From: Planctomycetota bacterium
Lineage (GTDB): Bacteria > Planctomycetota > Phycisphaerae > Phycisphaerales > UBA1924
Reading direction: 5' to 3'
Assembly: GCA_017303555.1 (NCBI GenBank)
Contig: JAFLCN010000006.1
Coordinates: 1-64,000, forward strand
Length of the DNA: 64,000 nt
Made by a program: the position numbers and the translations under genes. Positions 39,272-48,394 of this stretch are shown here, piece by piece. Under the pieces are notes generated by a model. That model had not been told where the DNA came from and made no database searches. It saw only the letters and a list, made by a program, of their open reading frames with translations. Numbering within the stretch: the stretch's first letter is position 1; every line of letters begins with the position of its first letter.

Positions 39272-40179
39272 GTTGCCTCCATCCCCTTCACGATGTCTTT
39301 GAACGCATCGTCGAGCGAGAGATCGGCGATGTCGAGGTTTGGGCTGTGGGCGGCGGTTCGGAGAGACTCCGCGACGGCGGGCGAGAAATTGCGGAGCGTG
39401 ACGGTGACGGCGCGGCCTTCGCGTGCGATGTGCGAGACATCGGGCGAGAGGCGACGGAGCGCGGCATCCTCGATCGGAGTATCGGGGAGAAGGCGGACGC
39501 GTTTCGTTGTGCCGAGGAGTTCGTCGGTGCGGCCCTGGTAGATCAGGCGACCCTCGTGCAGGAAGCCGAGATGATCGGTGGCACGCTGGATGTCCTGCAA
39601 TGAGTGGCTGGAAATCAGGACGGTGCGGGGAGAATCGAGCGAGGCGCGAAGGACCTCTTCGAAGAACTCATCGCGAGCGATCGGGTCGAGGCCGTCGGTC
39701 GGTTCGTCGAGAATGAGAATCTGCGGATCGTGCGAGAGCGCGAGGAGGAGCGAGAGCTTCGCGCCGGTGCCTTTGGAAAGCTTGCTGACTTTGGCACGCG
39801 GATCGATGCGGTATTTCTTGAGCAGAGATGATGCGAGCGTGGGGCTCCAGTCGGGGAAGACGCCTTCGCAAAACTGGATTACTTCCTGCACGCGCATCCA
39901 CGGGTAGGCAGTGGGGCGGTCGGGGACATAGCCGACGCGAGACTTCGCGCGGACGGGTTCAAACGCGATGTTGATGCCGTTGAGGTGGACAGATCCGGAT
40001 GAAGGGGCGAGCAGGCCCAAGAGCATCCGGATGGTGGTGCTCTTGCCCGCGCCATTGAGGCCGATGAAGCCGTAAATCGCTCCGCGCGGCACGGCAAGGC
40101 CGACGCCGTTCACGGCGGTGCGTTGGCCGAACCGTCGGGTGAGCAGGTCGGTGCTGATTGCGAACTCGGTCGGGTTCAT
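39262..40179 (-). CDS. ABC transporter ATP-binding protein of the YtrA-linked exporter
   Basis: 305 residues. GFIGLNGAGKSTTIRMLLGL is Walker A, LSKGTGAKLSLLLAL the signature region (LSKGT in place of LSGGQ), LILDEPTDGLDPIA the Walker B, and VLISSHSLQDIQRATD the switch region. It hydrolyses ATP for the permease encoded by the next gene. The C-terminal 90 residues (LRRLSPDVSHIAREGRAVTV) are the regulatory part of this family. It overlaps the GntR gene by four bases (ATGA). Confidence 0.93.
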   Translation of the reverse strand: MNPTEFAISTDLLTRRFGQRTAVNGVGLAVPRGAIYGFIGLNGAGKSTTIRMLLGLLAPSSGSVHLNGINIAFEPVRAKSRVGYVPDRPTAYPWMRVQEVIQFCEGVFPDWSPTLASSLLKKYRIDPRAKVSKLSKGTGAKLSLLLALSHDPQILILDEPTDGLDPIARDEFFEEVLRASLDSPRTVLISSHSLQDIQRATDHLGFLHEGRLIYQGRTDELLGTTKRVRLLPDTPIEDAALRRLSPDVSHIAREGRAVTVTLRNFSPAVAESLRTAAHSPNLDIADLSLDDAFKDIVKGMEATCS

Positions 40180-40562
40180 GACTTAGCTCCGGATCGCTGT
40201 GATTGCCAGGCGCGCGCGTACGCGGCGTCGGTCGCAGCGCGGGACAGGCCCGCCGCGATCGAGGTGCGGACGCCTTGCTCGAAAGCATCGCGGATGGATT
40301 CGGTCGCGCTCGCGCGAGCGGGGGCTTCACCTGCCGCGGCAACGAACATGCCGACACCCCTGCGTGACTCGATGATCCCCTCGCGCTCGAGTTCTTCGTA
40401 TGCCCGCTGGATCGTGTTGGGGTTGACCTTCAGCTTGAGCGATTGGGCTCGGACCGAAGGGATCGCATCGCCGGGCGCGTAGATGCCGGAGGAAATGCCG
40501 TGGCGGATCAGGTCGGCGACCTGCTGAAAGACGGGGAGGTTGGAATCGGATCGGAGTGTCAT
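40176..40562 (-). CDS. GntR-family (YtrA type) transcriptional regulator
   Basis: 128 residues from the ATG at 40562. LPVFQQVADLIRHGISSGIY then GDAIPSVRAQSLKLKVNPNT and IQRAYEELEREGIIESRRGV is the GntR winged helix, and the short C-terminal tail without an effector domain (DAFEQGVRTSIAAGLS) is the YtrA type. It is first in the operon and overlaps the ATPase gene, and a palindrome lies across its promoter, so it should repress its own transporter. The effector is unknown. Confidence 0.9.
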   Translation of the reverse strand: MTLRSDSNLPVFQQVADLIRHGISSGIYAPGDAIPSVRAQSLKLKVNPNTIQRAYEELEREGIIESRRGVGMFVAAAGEAPARASATESIRDAFEQGVRTSIAAGLSRAATDAAYARAWQSQRSGAKS

Positions 40563-40604
40563 GCTGGCGACGGAGTGGGTGGCCGGAGGAACTGGATGGT
40601 CCGT

Positions 40605-40648
40605 GTGTTCTAGTGTGCTAGTACACCATGATTCGGCCGATGAGTCAA
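40605..40648 (-). promoter_or_regulatory. Promoter and YtrA-type operator of the GntR-ABC operon
   Basis: The palindrome GTGTTCTAGTGTGCTAGTAC with a final AC (40605-40626) has arms GTGT and ACAC around CTAG repeats. It overlaps the -10 box TGTACT (40620-40625, minus strand); TTGACT (40643-40648) is 17 bases upstream as the -35. The form matches published YtrA-type operators only in general design. Confidence 0.65.
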
Positions 40649-40836
40649 GGGGGGTGCAGGAAAACGCAGAAAAATCGGAGAGCGGGCGTGCCGCCGTCCA
40701 AGTTGAAGTGGAGCAGGGGATTGCGGGCCCCTTCGCGGGTGGCCGGGCAGGGTGTTTCCGTGCCCGTAGCGGGGCAATTCCGATGGGAACGGGTTCAGAA
40801 GGGCGACACGCGGGCAAAGCGTGGTATCATGCGGAC

Positions 40837-41379
40837 ATGGTTCCCGCGCTCGCCAACGCGTCGCGGATGATGAGGTCGCCTCTGGGCGATCTCCTGCTGC
40901 AAGCAGATGCAGAATCGGTTCGTGGGCTGCGTTTTTCCGGCGCGGAAGGTCTTCCCGTCGTGAAGAGCGCGATCCTCGAACAGGTCGAGCACGAGCTGCA
41001 CGAGTATTTCCAGGGCCGCAGGCGCCGGTTTGATGTGCCACTGGAGCTGGGCGGAACGGAATTTCAGCGCCGAGTCTGGGCGGAGCTTTGCCGCATCCCG
41101 TACGCGGAGACCATCTCGTACGCGGAGCTCGCGAAGCGCGTGGGCAGTGCGAACGGTTTTCGCGCGGTCGGCGCCGCGAACGGTGCGAACCCGATTGCGA
41201 TTATCGTGCCCTGCCATCGCGTGATCAACGCGGACGGGCAGCTCGGCGGCTACGGCGGCGACTTGTGGCGGAAGCGCTGGCTTTTGGAGCACGAGCGGCG
41301 CGTGGCGGGGATGCCGCCGCTGGATTTGTTCGCGGTGAAGGGCCGGTTCGCGGCGAAAGAGCACGAAACGACCGGTTGA
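40837..41379 (+). CDS. ogt: Methylated-DNA--protein-cysteine methyltransferase
   Basis: 180 residues starting at 40837; an ATG 30 bases on is an alternative. FQRRVWAELCRIPYAETISY then AELAKRVGSANGFRAVGAAN, PIAIIVPCHRVI with the methyl-accepting cysteine, and GGYGGDLWRKRWLLEHE are the complete MGMT core. The enzyme transfers O6-methyl from guanine in DNA to this cysteine and is used once. The preceding N-terminal domain is short and without the Ada zinc fold. It ends 41 bases before der. Confidence on start is moderate because an upstream open frame continues. Confidence 0.93.
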   Translation: MVPALANASRMMRSPLGDLLLQADAESVRGLRFSGAEGLPVVKSAILEQVEHELHEYFQGRRRRFDVPLELGGTEFQRRVWAELCRIPYAETISYAELAKRVGSANGFRAVGAANGANPIAIIVPCHRVINADGQLGGYGGDLWRKRWLLEHERRVAGMPPLDLFAVKGRFAAKEHETTG

Positions 41380-41420
41380 ATTCTCCGGTTGAAAACACTC
41401 TCGCTTTCCTACTATCCCCC

Positions 41421-43133
41421 GTGCCCATTCCACGCATCGCCATCGTCGGACGCCCCAACGCGGGCAAGTCCTCGCTCATGAACATGATCGCCAAGTCGAA
41501 GGTCTCCATCGTGGACCCGACGCCGGGGGTAACGCGCGACCGCGTTGCGGCGATCGTTGACCTGGAAGGTCCGAACGGGATCCGCAGCCCGAAGAAGACC
41601 GTCGAGTTCATGGACACCGGCGGCTTCGGTGTCTATGCCGCGGAGGGTGAGCGGTTCGACGAAGTGGGGGCCGATCTGGCCACCCTGACCGACGATATCG
41701 AAGGGCAGATCGCGGCAGCGGTGGAAGGGGCGGATCTGATCCTGTTCGCGATCGATGCGCAGGCGGGGATCACTCCTCACGATCAGCAGATCGCGAAGTT
41801 GCTGCGTGAAGGCAAGCTTGGTGCGGCGGGTCGTGAGGGCAAGGCGGCGAAGGGTGGGAAGGGGAAGAAAGGTTCGAAGCAGGAAGAGGGCATCGGGGGG
41901 AAGAAAGCCAAGCAGCCTCGGATCCGGGTGGTGGCGACGAAAGTGGACGGGCCGAAGTGGGAGGCGCACGCGCACGAGTTGTCGGCGCTCGGGTTTGGCG
42001 AGCCGCTGATGGTCTCGTCGATGAACAACTACATGCGGCGCGAATTTCTGGACGCCGTGTACGAGCTCACGCCAGAGGAGGCGCTGAACGCTCAGCCCGA
42101 AGCGCGGGCGGACTTGATGCTGGCGATCGTCGGCAAGCGGAATGCGGGCAAGAGCACGCTGGTGAACGCGCTGGCGGGCGAGCCCCGGGTGATCGTGAGC
42201 GAGATCGCGGGCACCACGCGCGACGCGATCGACGTGCGCTTCGAGATGGACGGGAAGAGCCTGGTGGCGATCGACACCGCGGGCGTGCGCCGGAAGAAGA
42301 GCTTCCAGAACCAGATCGAGCACTGGGCGATGGACCGGGCCGAGCGTGCGATCGAGCGGGCGGATGTGATCCTGCTGCTGCTCGATGCGACGGAGAAGAT
42401 CAGCCAGGTGGACGAGCAGATCGCGGCCCTCGCGCAGAAAAGCTGGAAGCCGACGATCATTGTCGTCAACAAGTGGGATCTGGCCGAGGGCCAGATCGGG
42501 CGCGACGACAAGCCCGTCACCCCCGAGAAGTACGAGGATTACCTGCGGAAGGAGCTGCGCGGGCTCACGTTCGCGCCGATCGCGTTCATCAGCGGCAAGG
42601 ACAACCGCAACGTCCGCGCGACGATCGAGCTTGCCTTTGAACTCAAAAACCAGGCCTCGGAGCGTGTCACCACCGGCAAGCTCAATCGCCTGATCCGCGA
42701 GATCGTGACGCGCCAGGGCCCGACCGACACGACCGGCACGCAGGCCAAGGTCTTCTTTGTGGCGCAGACGCAGACCAATCCGCCGACGATCACGATCGTC
42801 GTCAATCACCCTGAGCTTTTCCGGCCGAACTACCAGCGGTTCCTGATGAACCGGCTCCGCGAGGAGACTCCGTTTGTCGAGGTGCCCCTGCGGCTGGTCA
42901 TCCGCGAGCGCCGCCAGCGCGAGGACGATACCAAGCTGATCGAGACCGGCAAGTACAGCGAGAAGCTCAAGCTCGGGCGGGGCGGCACGCGCTCCAAGAT
43001 CACCAAGCAGGACGGCGTCTGGGTCGCGGACGAGGGCGAGTTCGATGAGAGCATCCTCAGCGACGCCCAGTCGGCGCCGGTCGAGTTCGAGGACGACGAA
43101 AAGACGGCGGAAGACTACTTCGACGAGGAGTAG
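41421..43133 (+). CDS. der: Ribosome-biogenesis GTPase Der with a lysine-rich insertion
   Basis: 570 residues from a GTG at 41421, which places PRIAIVGRPNAGKSSLMNMI at the very start; Der proteins are usually 430-490 long. The second GTPase domain is complete: LMLAIVGKRNAGKSTLVNAL, VAIDTAGVRRKKSF, VVNKWDLAEG. In the first domain the guanine-specificity motif is VVATKVDG (T173) rather than the expected NKxD. Between the two lies AAGREGKAAKGGKGKKGSK, a Gly/Lys-rich insert near residues 136-168 in a switch-region loop. The C-terminal KH-like RNA-binding domain is present and ends in an acidic tail (FEDDEKTAEDYFDEE). Der matures the 50S subunit. TKxD occurs in other GTPases, so activity is likely kept. 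Confidence 0.94.
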   Translation: MPIPRIAIVGRPNAGKSSLMNMIAKSKVSIVDPTPGVTRDRVAAIVDLEGPNGIRSPKKTVEFMDTGGFGVYAAEGERFDEVGADLATLTDDIEGQIAAAVEGADLILFAIDAQAGITPHDQQIAKLLREGKLGAAGREGKAAKGGKGKKGSKQEEGIGGKKAKQPRIRVVATKVDGPKWEAHAHELSALGFGEPLMVSSMNNYMRREFLDAVYELTPEEALNAQPEARADLMLAIVGKRNAGKSTLVNALAGEPRVIVSEIAGTTRDAIDVRFEMDGKSLVAIDTAGVRRKKSFQNQIEHWAMDRAERAIERADVILLLLDATEKISQVDEQIAALAQKSWKPTIIVVNKWDLAEGQIGRDDKPVTPEKYEDYLRKELRGLTFAPIAFISGKDNRNVRATIELAFELKNQASERVTTGKLNRLIREIVTRQGPTDTTGTQAKVFFVAQTQTNPPTITIVVNHPELFRPNYQRFLMNRLREETPFVEVPLRLVIRERRQREDDTKLIETGKYSEKLKLGRGGTRSKITKQDGVWVADEGEFDESILSDAQSAPVEFEDDEKTAEDYFDEE

Positions 43134-43139
43134 CTCCGT

Positions 43140-43886
43140 TCACCGCCCGATCCGGTCGCGGGCCGCTTCGAGCGGTGCGGGCGAGGCACGAACCAGCCCT
43201 TCGAGCGGATGGCCCATCTCGAGAATCAGGAAGATCGCCCCAGCAACCGAGAGGGCGCAGACCAGCAGCACGACAAAGACCGTCGGGTTCGGCGGCGTCA
43301 GCGCTGCAAAGCAGCAGAACAGCACCGTAAACCAGAAAACCAGGACGACCAGGAACACCCGCGGCAGCGCGGTGTGCGTTTGTTCCAGCAGCAGAAACCG
43401 CAGGTGCGTCAGGTCGCTGGCGATCTGCAGGGCCTGCGACTGGGCGTCGTTTGCTGGTTCCAGGCGATGTACCGATTCAACAACCGTCGCCCAATCGGTG
43501 GATGCTTCGGTTGCGGCCACTCCCGTCGCTGGGCCGGTTTCCGGCCAGAGGCGTTGGATGCCGTCGGCGATCGTGGCCTTCAACTGCCGCCGGACCGGAT
43601 CGGCCCCGGGCCCGCAGCGCGCGAGCGTGTGGTCGAGCACGATGATCTTGGCGCCCATCTGCGTCAGGCCGGTGTTCATCGAGTCGAGGGAACCCTTGGC
43701 CGAACTCACGAGCAAGCCGACCACGAGCGCCGCCTGAGTCGCAATCAGCCCCGCGCCGAGTTTGACCACGTCGCGCGAATCCGAGGTGAGGTGATGACCG
43801 GGCAGCATCCGACGCACCACGGCCCCGACAACCGATCCTGTTGCGATGCAGGCGAACGAAATCAGAGCGATTGTGAGACTCGTCAA
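43140..43886 (-). CDS. DUF4239 (bestrophin-like) membrane protein
   Basis: 248 residues if translation starts at the TTG at 43886, where the family start MTSLTIALISFACIATGS is found; no ATG exists in range, and an upstream TTG at 43931 is possible. There are two helices near the N-terminus and two near the end, and EMGHPLEGLVRASPAPLEAA is the closing DUF4239 block. This family is distantly related to bestrophin channels. The role is unknown. It is convergent with der, with seven bases between their ends. Confidence 0.75.
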   Translation of the reverse strand: MTSLTIALISFACIATGSVVGAVVRRMLPGHHLTSDSRDVVKLGAGLIATQAALVVGLLVSSAKGSLDSMNTGLTQMGAKIIVLDHTLARCGPGADPVRRQLKATIADGIQRLWPETGPATGVAATEASTDWATVVESVHRLEPANDAQSQALQIASDLTHLRFLLLEQTHTALPRVFLVVLVFWFTVLFCCFAALTPPNPTVFVVLLVCALSVAGAIFLILEMGHPLEGLVRASPAPLEAARDRIGR

Positions 43887-43960
43887 AGGCGCTACCCCGT
43901 ACCGGTGCGCGAGCCGCGTGCGGCCCGGCAATCCGGGCGGATCATACCAAAACCGCGCGC

Positions 43961-46156
43961 TCAGGGGCAGATCAGTTCGTTGTACGCGATGACGAACGTG
44001 ACAAAGTCCGCATCATCGGTTGCTCCGTCGCCGTTGAAGTCGCCCAGCGGGTCTTCGAGCAGGTCATACGACGCGACGAACAGCACGAAGTCGGCATCAT
44101 CGACCATGCCATCGGCGTTGAGGTCGCAGATGCAGGTCGCTTCGGCCACGTTGCCCGTCAGGACGAGGCCGTAGCCCTGCGTGCCGACGTTGACCGCCGC
44201 GGCATCGATCTTCGCGAACCAGACGCCGGGAGTGGGGGATTCGAACATGCCCATCTCGACGTTGTTGAGGGCGTCGGCGCTGCCGCCGGTGGTGGACCAT
44301 CCGTTGCTGAAGACATTGCCGAGGTAGTCGATGCGTCCGGGGGCGATGAGCGTGAGGTTCAGGTTGTTGACGACCGGCGATGTGGACGCAACGCTGCCCG
44401 GCGCATCGTGGAAGGACATGGTTGCGCGAAGGTCTTCATTGCCCGGCGTCACCACGAATCGGATGTACCGGATCTGGCCGGTGGAGAGCGCGCCCGGCGC
44501 GTTGTTGAGCTGATCGCGCACCAGCAGCGTGCGCGAATCGCCGGGGAGATAGACCGCTCGGTCGCCGAGCAGGCGTCCCCAGCCGGCGGTGTCGTTGGGA
44601 TACGAAGCCTGCGTGCCCATGCGCACGGCGCTGTTCAGCAGCATCGACTTCAGCAGCGGGCCCGAGGGTGTGCGTGCATCGGAGGGGTTGGCCGTTCCCG
44701 AGGGATAGAAGCCCTGGGTGAAATACTGGCGGATGATCGAGGCCATGCCCGTGACGACCGGCGTCGCCATCGATGTGCCGGCCTGGCCTCCGACGCCGCA
44801 CCCGGTGCCGTTGACCGCGGACGAGAGCGACCCGGGCGCAGCGATTTCCGGCTTGCGCCGGCCGTCGGTGGTGGGGCCGGTGCCGCCGAAGATGACCGTT
44901 TCAACGCTGCCGACGTTGCCGGAGGCGACGACCGCGAGGCTGTTCTTGGCGTTCTCCGGGTTGGTGAGCGGACCGGTCTCCGACGTCGCGAACATCAGCA
45001 GGCAATTCGGATTCTGCCAAGAAAAATTGTCGATCGCGCGGCAGGTCACGTCGTAGGCGTTCGTGCTGCTGTTGCCCCAACTGTTGTTGTGAACGAACGC
45101 GCCGTGGTTGTAGTTGTCGAGGAACAGGTTGTAGATGACCGTCTCGTTCAGCGCAAGCCCGCCGACGAACGAGATGCGAGCGCCGTACGCGATGCCTCGG
45201 GTGCTCGTGTTGTCGCCCGCGTCTCCGGCTGCCGTGCAGGAAACGTGCGTGGCGTGGAGCCCGACGTTCCGCGGCGAGTTCAGATACACGACCTTGCGGT
45301 GCGTCGGCCCGGCGACCGAGACGAGCGGATCGAAGAAGGAACAGTGGCTCAGGTCGAGCTTTGTTGAAGACTCGATGATGCCGATGATCTGCCCGATGCC
45401 GGTGAGCGAGGCGGAGTAGAACGGCGTCGAATTGTTGATGTTGGTCTGGGCGATCCATCGCGCGTTCGCGTTTCGATCCTCATATTCCGGCGCGGCCTCG
45501 ATGAAGAAGACCGAGGAAAAGCGGCTGAGCGCACGGAGCTGGCCCGCGGGCAGCGCGAGCACGGCGATCGGATCGCCGCCGGCGTTGTCGAGCCGGATGA
45601 GTTCAGCGCCCGGAAGCGAGGCGAGCTGCGTACGCGCGAGGTTCGGATCGACTCCGGGGACGAGCGAGACAACCAGCGCGAGCTTCCCGCGTGCCTGGAT
45701 GTTCTGCCGCACGGCGTCCTTGAAGTTGCGGGGCGCCGCCTGGGCGAGCAGTTCGGGCGAGATCTTCCACTCGGGCTTGAAGTCGGCGGCGGAGCGCACA
45801 AAGCCGAGGCGGTTCAGCGCAGCCGGCGAGCCCGGCGCAATGTCCGCGAGAAACGAATCTCCCTCGAGAAAAGCCCTGATCTGCACGCCCGACTTAGCGA
45901 GCGCGGCCCGGCGCTCGGGCGAGATCGGTCCGTCGAGCGAGATGACGCGTGGAGAGTTGCTCGCCCCGATCGCCCGCTCCTTGAGCAGGTCGGGCGTGTC
46001 TCGTAATCGCACGCGCTGCGATCGCAGGTTCAGCGCATCCTGCGCGAGCACCGGGACCGCCGCGAGGGCGAAACCGGCGCAGAGAAGGACACGGGCTGTC
46101 GCGGTGCTCGAAACGGTCAAGAAACAACCCCTCTCAAGTCCAAACCCAACTCGCAT
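43961..46156 (-). CDS. Secreted subtilase (S8) with P-domain-like and double dockerin-like tail; catalytic Asp replaced by Glu
   Basis: 731 residues from the ATG at 46156; a TTG at 46120 after GAGAGGGG is an alternative start and would also leave a complete signal peptide (ATARVLLCAGFALAAVPVLA). H301 in GLHATHVSCTAAGD and S462 in GTSMATPVVTGMAS are in place, but where relatives have DTG this protein reads GIIESSTKLDLSHC, with E262. A serine protease lacking the Asp would be weak or inactive. After the catalytic part a jelly-roll P-domain-like segment (IRYIRFVVTPGNEDLRATMS) and two dockerin-like units (DLNADGMVDDADFVLFVASY, DFNGDGATDDADFVTFVIAY) follow. The neighbours are not proteases. Either a pseudo-protease binding its target or a slow protease is possible. 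Confidence 0.88.
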   Translation of the reverse strand: MRVGFGLERGCFLTVSSTATARVLLCAGFALAAVPVLAQDALNLRSQRVRLRDTPDLLKERAIGASNSPRVISLDGPISPERRAALAKSGVQIRAFLEGDSFLADIAPGSPAALNRLGFVRSAADFKPEWKISPELLAQAAPRNFKDAVRQNIQARGKLALVVSLVPGVDPNLARTQLASLPGAELIRLDNAGGDPIAVLALPAGQLRALSRFSSVFFIEAAPEYEDRNANARWIAQTNINNSTPFYSASLTGIGQIIGIIESSTKLDLSHCSFFDPLVSVAGPTHRKVVYLNSPRNVGLHATHVSCTAAGDAGDNTSTRGIAYGARISFVGGLALNETVIYNLFLDNYNHGAFVHNNSWGNSSTNAYDVTCRAIDNFSWQNPNCLLMFATSETGPLTNPENAKNSLAVVASGNVGSVETVIFGGTGPTTDGRRKPEIAAPGSLSSAVNGTGCGVGGQAGTSMATPVVTGMASIIRQYFTQGFYPSGTANPSDARTPSGPLLKSMLLNSAVRMGTQASYPNDTAGWGRLLGDRAVYLPGDSRTLLVRDQLNNAPGALSTGQIRYIRFVVTPGNEDLRATMSFHDAPGSVASTSPVVNNLNLTLIAPGRIDYLGNVFSNGWSTTGGSADALNNVEMGMFESPTPGVWFAKIDAAAVNVGTQGYGLVLTGNVAEATCICDLNADGMVDDADFVLFVASYDLLEDPLGDFNGDGATDDADFVTFVIAYNELICP

Positions 46157-46327
46157 CGGGAGACACGACTTCCGGAGCGGAATCGGCGGTCTTGCGACGC
46201 ATATTGAAGCGCAAGAAAAACCCTCCATACTCACGTACGGAGGGCGAGGGTGCTGAGTTTCCCGCGATCTGGGCGGTTCGAACGAAGGTCCGAGAATCGG
46301 GGTATATGCCGGGATTTGTGCCGGGGC

Positions 46328-46897
46328 TTATGCCGCGTCCACACGTCCGAGGCCCAGCCAGCGGCCAAGGCCGTTCCCCCCCGAGCGCCGGGACGAATTG
46401 GCGAAGCGCTGAAGGGCTTCTTTCACCGAGCCGGCGAGGTAGAGCTGGCGGTGGAGGCCCGTTTCGCGGAGCAGGGTTTCCAGGCGGGGGCTGAGCGACA
46501 TGATGGCAAGCCGGCCGCCAAATTGCTCGCAGTGCTGCGCCGCGGCCAGCATCGCGTTGATCCAGGCGCAGGAGAAGTCGGTCACCTGTGTCATGTCGAG
46601 CGCCAGTCTGCCCCCGGTCAGCCGGGCGAGGGCGACGAGTTCCGGACCGAGCTGGGCGGCGTGCGCTTCGCGCAGGTGCGGCGTGACGAAGGTGACGACC
46701 GTGGCGTACGGCAGCCGATCGACGACCATAAAGCGGTCGCGCGAGGGTTGCTTGGTGTGTGCGGAAGACGGCCCCGGCGACGACACACCAGCGCGGAGAG
46801 GCCGCTCATCGCTTGGCGTCGCCTGACCCGGGGCCGATGATCGACCCATGCCGTGAGCGCCGTCCAACAGAGCGTCCGAATCCGAAAAAATGTCCAT
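46328..46897 (-). CDS. STAS-domain protein (anti-sigma factor antagonist-like)
   Basis: 189 residues from the ATG at 46897 after GGGAGAGAG. A long, charged N-terminal arm precedes the STAS fold: VDRLPYATVVTFVTP, GPELVALARLTGGRLALDMT, VTDFSCAWINAMLAAAQHCE and RLAIMSLSPRLETLLRETGL. In SpoIIAA-type proteins a phosphorylated Ser/Thr sits in the D(S/T)(S/A)G loop; here TDFSCAWINA gives S as the candidate. Alternatively the protein is one of the membrane-transport STAS proteins, but there are no membrane helices. No anti-sigma kinase is adjacent; the kinase and sigma genes of the window are over 15 kb away. Confidence 0.8.
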   Translation of the reverse strand: MDIFSDSDALLDGAHGMGRSSAPGQATPSDERPLRAGVSSPGPSSAHTKQPSRDRFMVVDRLPYATVVTFVTPHLREAHAAQLGPELVALARLTGGRLALDMTQVTDFSCAWINAMLAAAQHCEQFGGRLAIMSLSPRLETLLRETGLHRQLYLAGSVKEALQRFANSSRRSGGNGLGRWLGLGRVDAA

Positions 46898-47338
46898 CGA
46901 GCTCTCTCCCCCGCCGCAAGGCGAAAATCCGGGCGGCGTGCGTGACGCCCCGAATTCGGGCAACGATTGCGCCCGGGAGGGGAGTCGCGACGCATGCCGC
47001 TGACCTGCTTCAAGGAAGTCAATGAAGGAGGCGTATTGCAAGCCCCGGAACGGGGCGCGGCGGCGAACCATGCGCGTCTGCTCCAACTGTGCGGGTCTTG
47101 AGGGGGAACAAACGGACCCGCGGGTGTTTTCGGTCATACTGGTTTGGCGAACCCCGAGCCCGCCCGAACGACTAGATACGCGTGATCGGCGGAGCCGTCG
47201 CCCCGTGGACGGATTGGGAAGAGAAAGATGAGGTGCGTATGGGCCTTTCCTACGCTGATCGGACCCGCAACCGGTTCTTGGGAAATGGGCCGGTGCGGTT
47301 TTGGTGAGATCGGGCGAAAGCAAGGAGAAGCTGGCTGC
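46898..47338. other. Divergent region between STAS gene and GldG-type operon
   Basis: 441 bases. The hairpin GCCCCG/CGGGGC (47042-47056, loop GAA) is the only structured element. No promoter pair was convincing. The ATPase gene has AAGGAG about 13 bases before its ATG. Confidence 0.45.
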
Positions 47339-48394
47339 ATGATCAGCATCCGGAACATCAGCAAGCGGTACGGCGCGGGATCCGGGTCGATTCTCGCGGT
47401 GGACGGGGTGAGCCTGGAAGTGAACGCGGGCGAAGTGCTCGGGTTCCTCGGGCCGAACGGCGCCGGCAAGTCCACCACGATGAAAATGGTCACCGGCTTT
47501 CTCACGCCTACCAGCGGCTCGGCGGTGGTGTGCGGGCGCGATGTCGTGGACGATCCGGTGGGCGTGAAGTCGGTCATCGGCTATCTGCCCGAAGGCGCGC
47601 CGAACTACCCCGACATGACGCCGAGCGCGTTCCTCGATTTCATCGGGCGCATCCGCGGCTTCTCCGGCGCCGAAAAGAAACGCAGGATCGAAGCTGTTGT
47701 GGAGCGCGTGCACATCGGCGGGGTGATGAAGCAGCCGATCGAGACGCTCTCGAAGGGCTTCAAGCGCCGCGTGGGCCTGGCGCAGGCGATGCTGCACGAG
47801 CCGCCGGTGCTCATTCTGGACGAGCCGACGGACGGGCTTGATCCGAACCAGAAGCACGAGGTGCGGAACGTGATTCGGGAACTGGCGGGCCGGGGCGATG
47901 TGCATTCGGGCCGCGCGGTTGTGCTCAGCACGCACATCCTCGAAGAGGTCGAGGCCGTGTGTACGCGTGCGGTGATCATCGCGAAAGGCAAGGTGCTGGT
48001 GGATGGAACTCCGGCGCAGCTCCGGGCGATGAGCAAGTATCACAACGCGGTCACAATCACGGTCATTCCGCCCCTGAGCGCCGCGGGCGAGCCGGTGAAT
48101 GTTGCGAAAGACTTTGCCGCGATCACATGGGTTGCGGATGTGGAGGACCAGGGCGTGCGCCATGTGCCCGTGTCGGCCGCCGGTCCGGCGGGCCCGAGGC
48201 AGACCTGCACGCTGGTGCCCAAGGGGGGCCGGCCGCTGCTGGCCGACGTCGCGAGCTTTGCCAAGGGCAAGGGCTGGACAATCGAGACGATCGCGGTGGA
48301 TGGCGGGCGGCTGGACGATGTTTTCCGCGAGATGACGACGCGCGATCTTGCACGCGAGTCGCGCCCGAAGGCCACGGCCGGAGGTGCGGCATGA
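47339..48394 (+). CDS. ABC transporter ATP-binding protein of the GldG-type operon (gldA-like)
   Basis: 351 residues from the ATG at 47339. LGFLGPNGAGKSTTMKMVTG is Walker A, ETLSKGFKRRVGLAQAMLHE the signature region, and VLILDEPTDGLDPNQKHEVR the Walker B. The C-terminal 130 residues (VTITVIPPLSAAG...) are the extra domain seen in GldA/NatA-like ATPases. With the permease and the two auxiliary genes after it, it forms the transporter linked in Bacteroidetes to gliding motility, but the same set is widespread in bacteria that do not glide. Confidence 0.93.
   Translation: MISIRNISKRYGAGSGSILAVDGVSLEVNAGEVLGFLGPNGAGKSTTMKMVTGFLTPTSGSAVVCGRDVVDDPVGVKSVIGYLPEGAPNYPDMTPSAFLDFIGRIRGFSGAEKKRRIEAVVERVHIGGVMKQPIETLSKGFKRRVGLAQAMLHEPPVLILDEPTDGLDPNQKHEVRNVIRELAGRGDVHSGRAVVLSTHILEEVEAVCTRAVIIAKGKVLVDGTPAQLRAMSKYHNAVTITVIPPLSAAGEPVNVAKDFAAITWVADVEDQGVRHVPVSAAGPAGPRQTCTLVPKGGRPLLADVASFAKGKGWTIETIAVDGGRLDDVFREMTTRDLARESRPKATAGGAA

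Noticed and set aside
47022..47231. 69-residue ORF before the GldG-type operon
   Set aside because: It has no domain and an atypical composition, and overlaps a hairpin; not supported as a gene.
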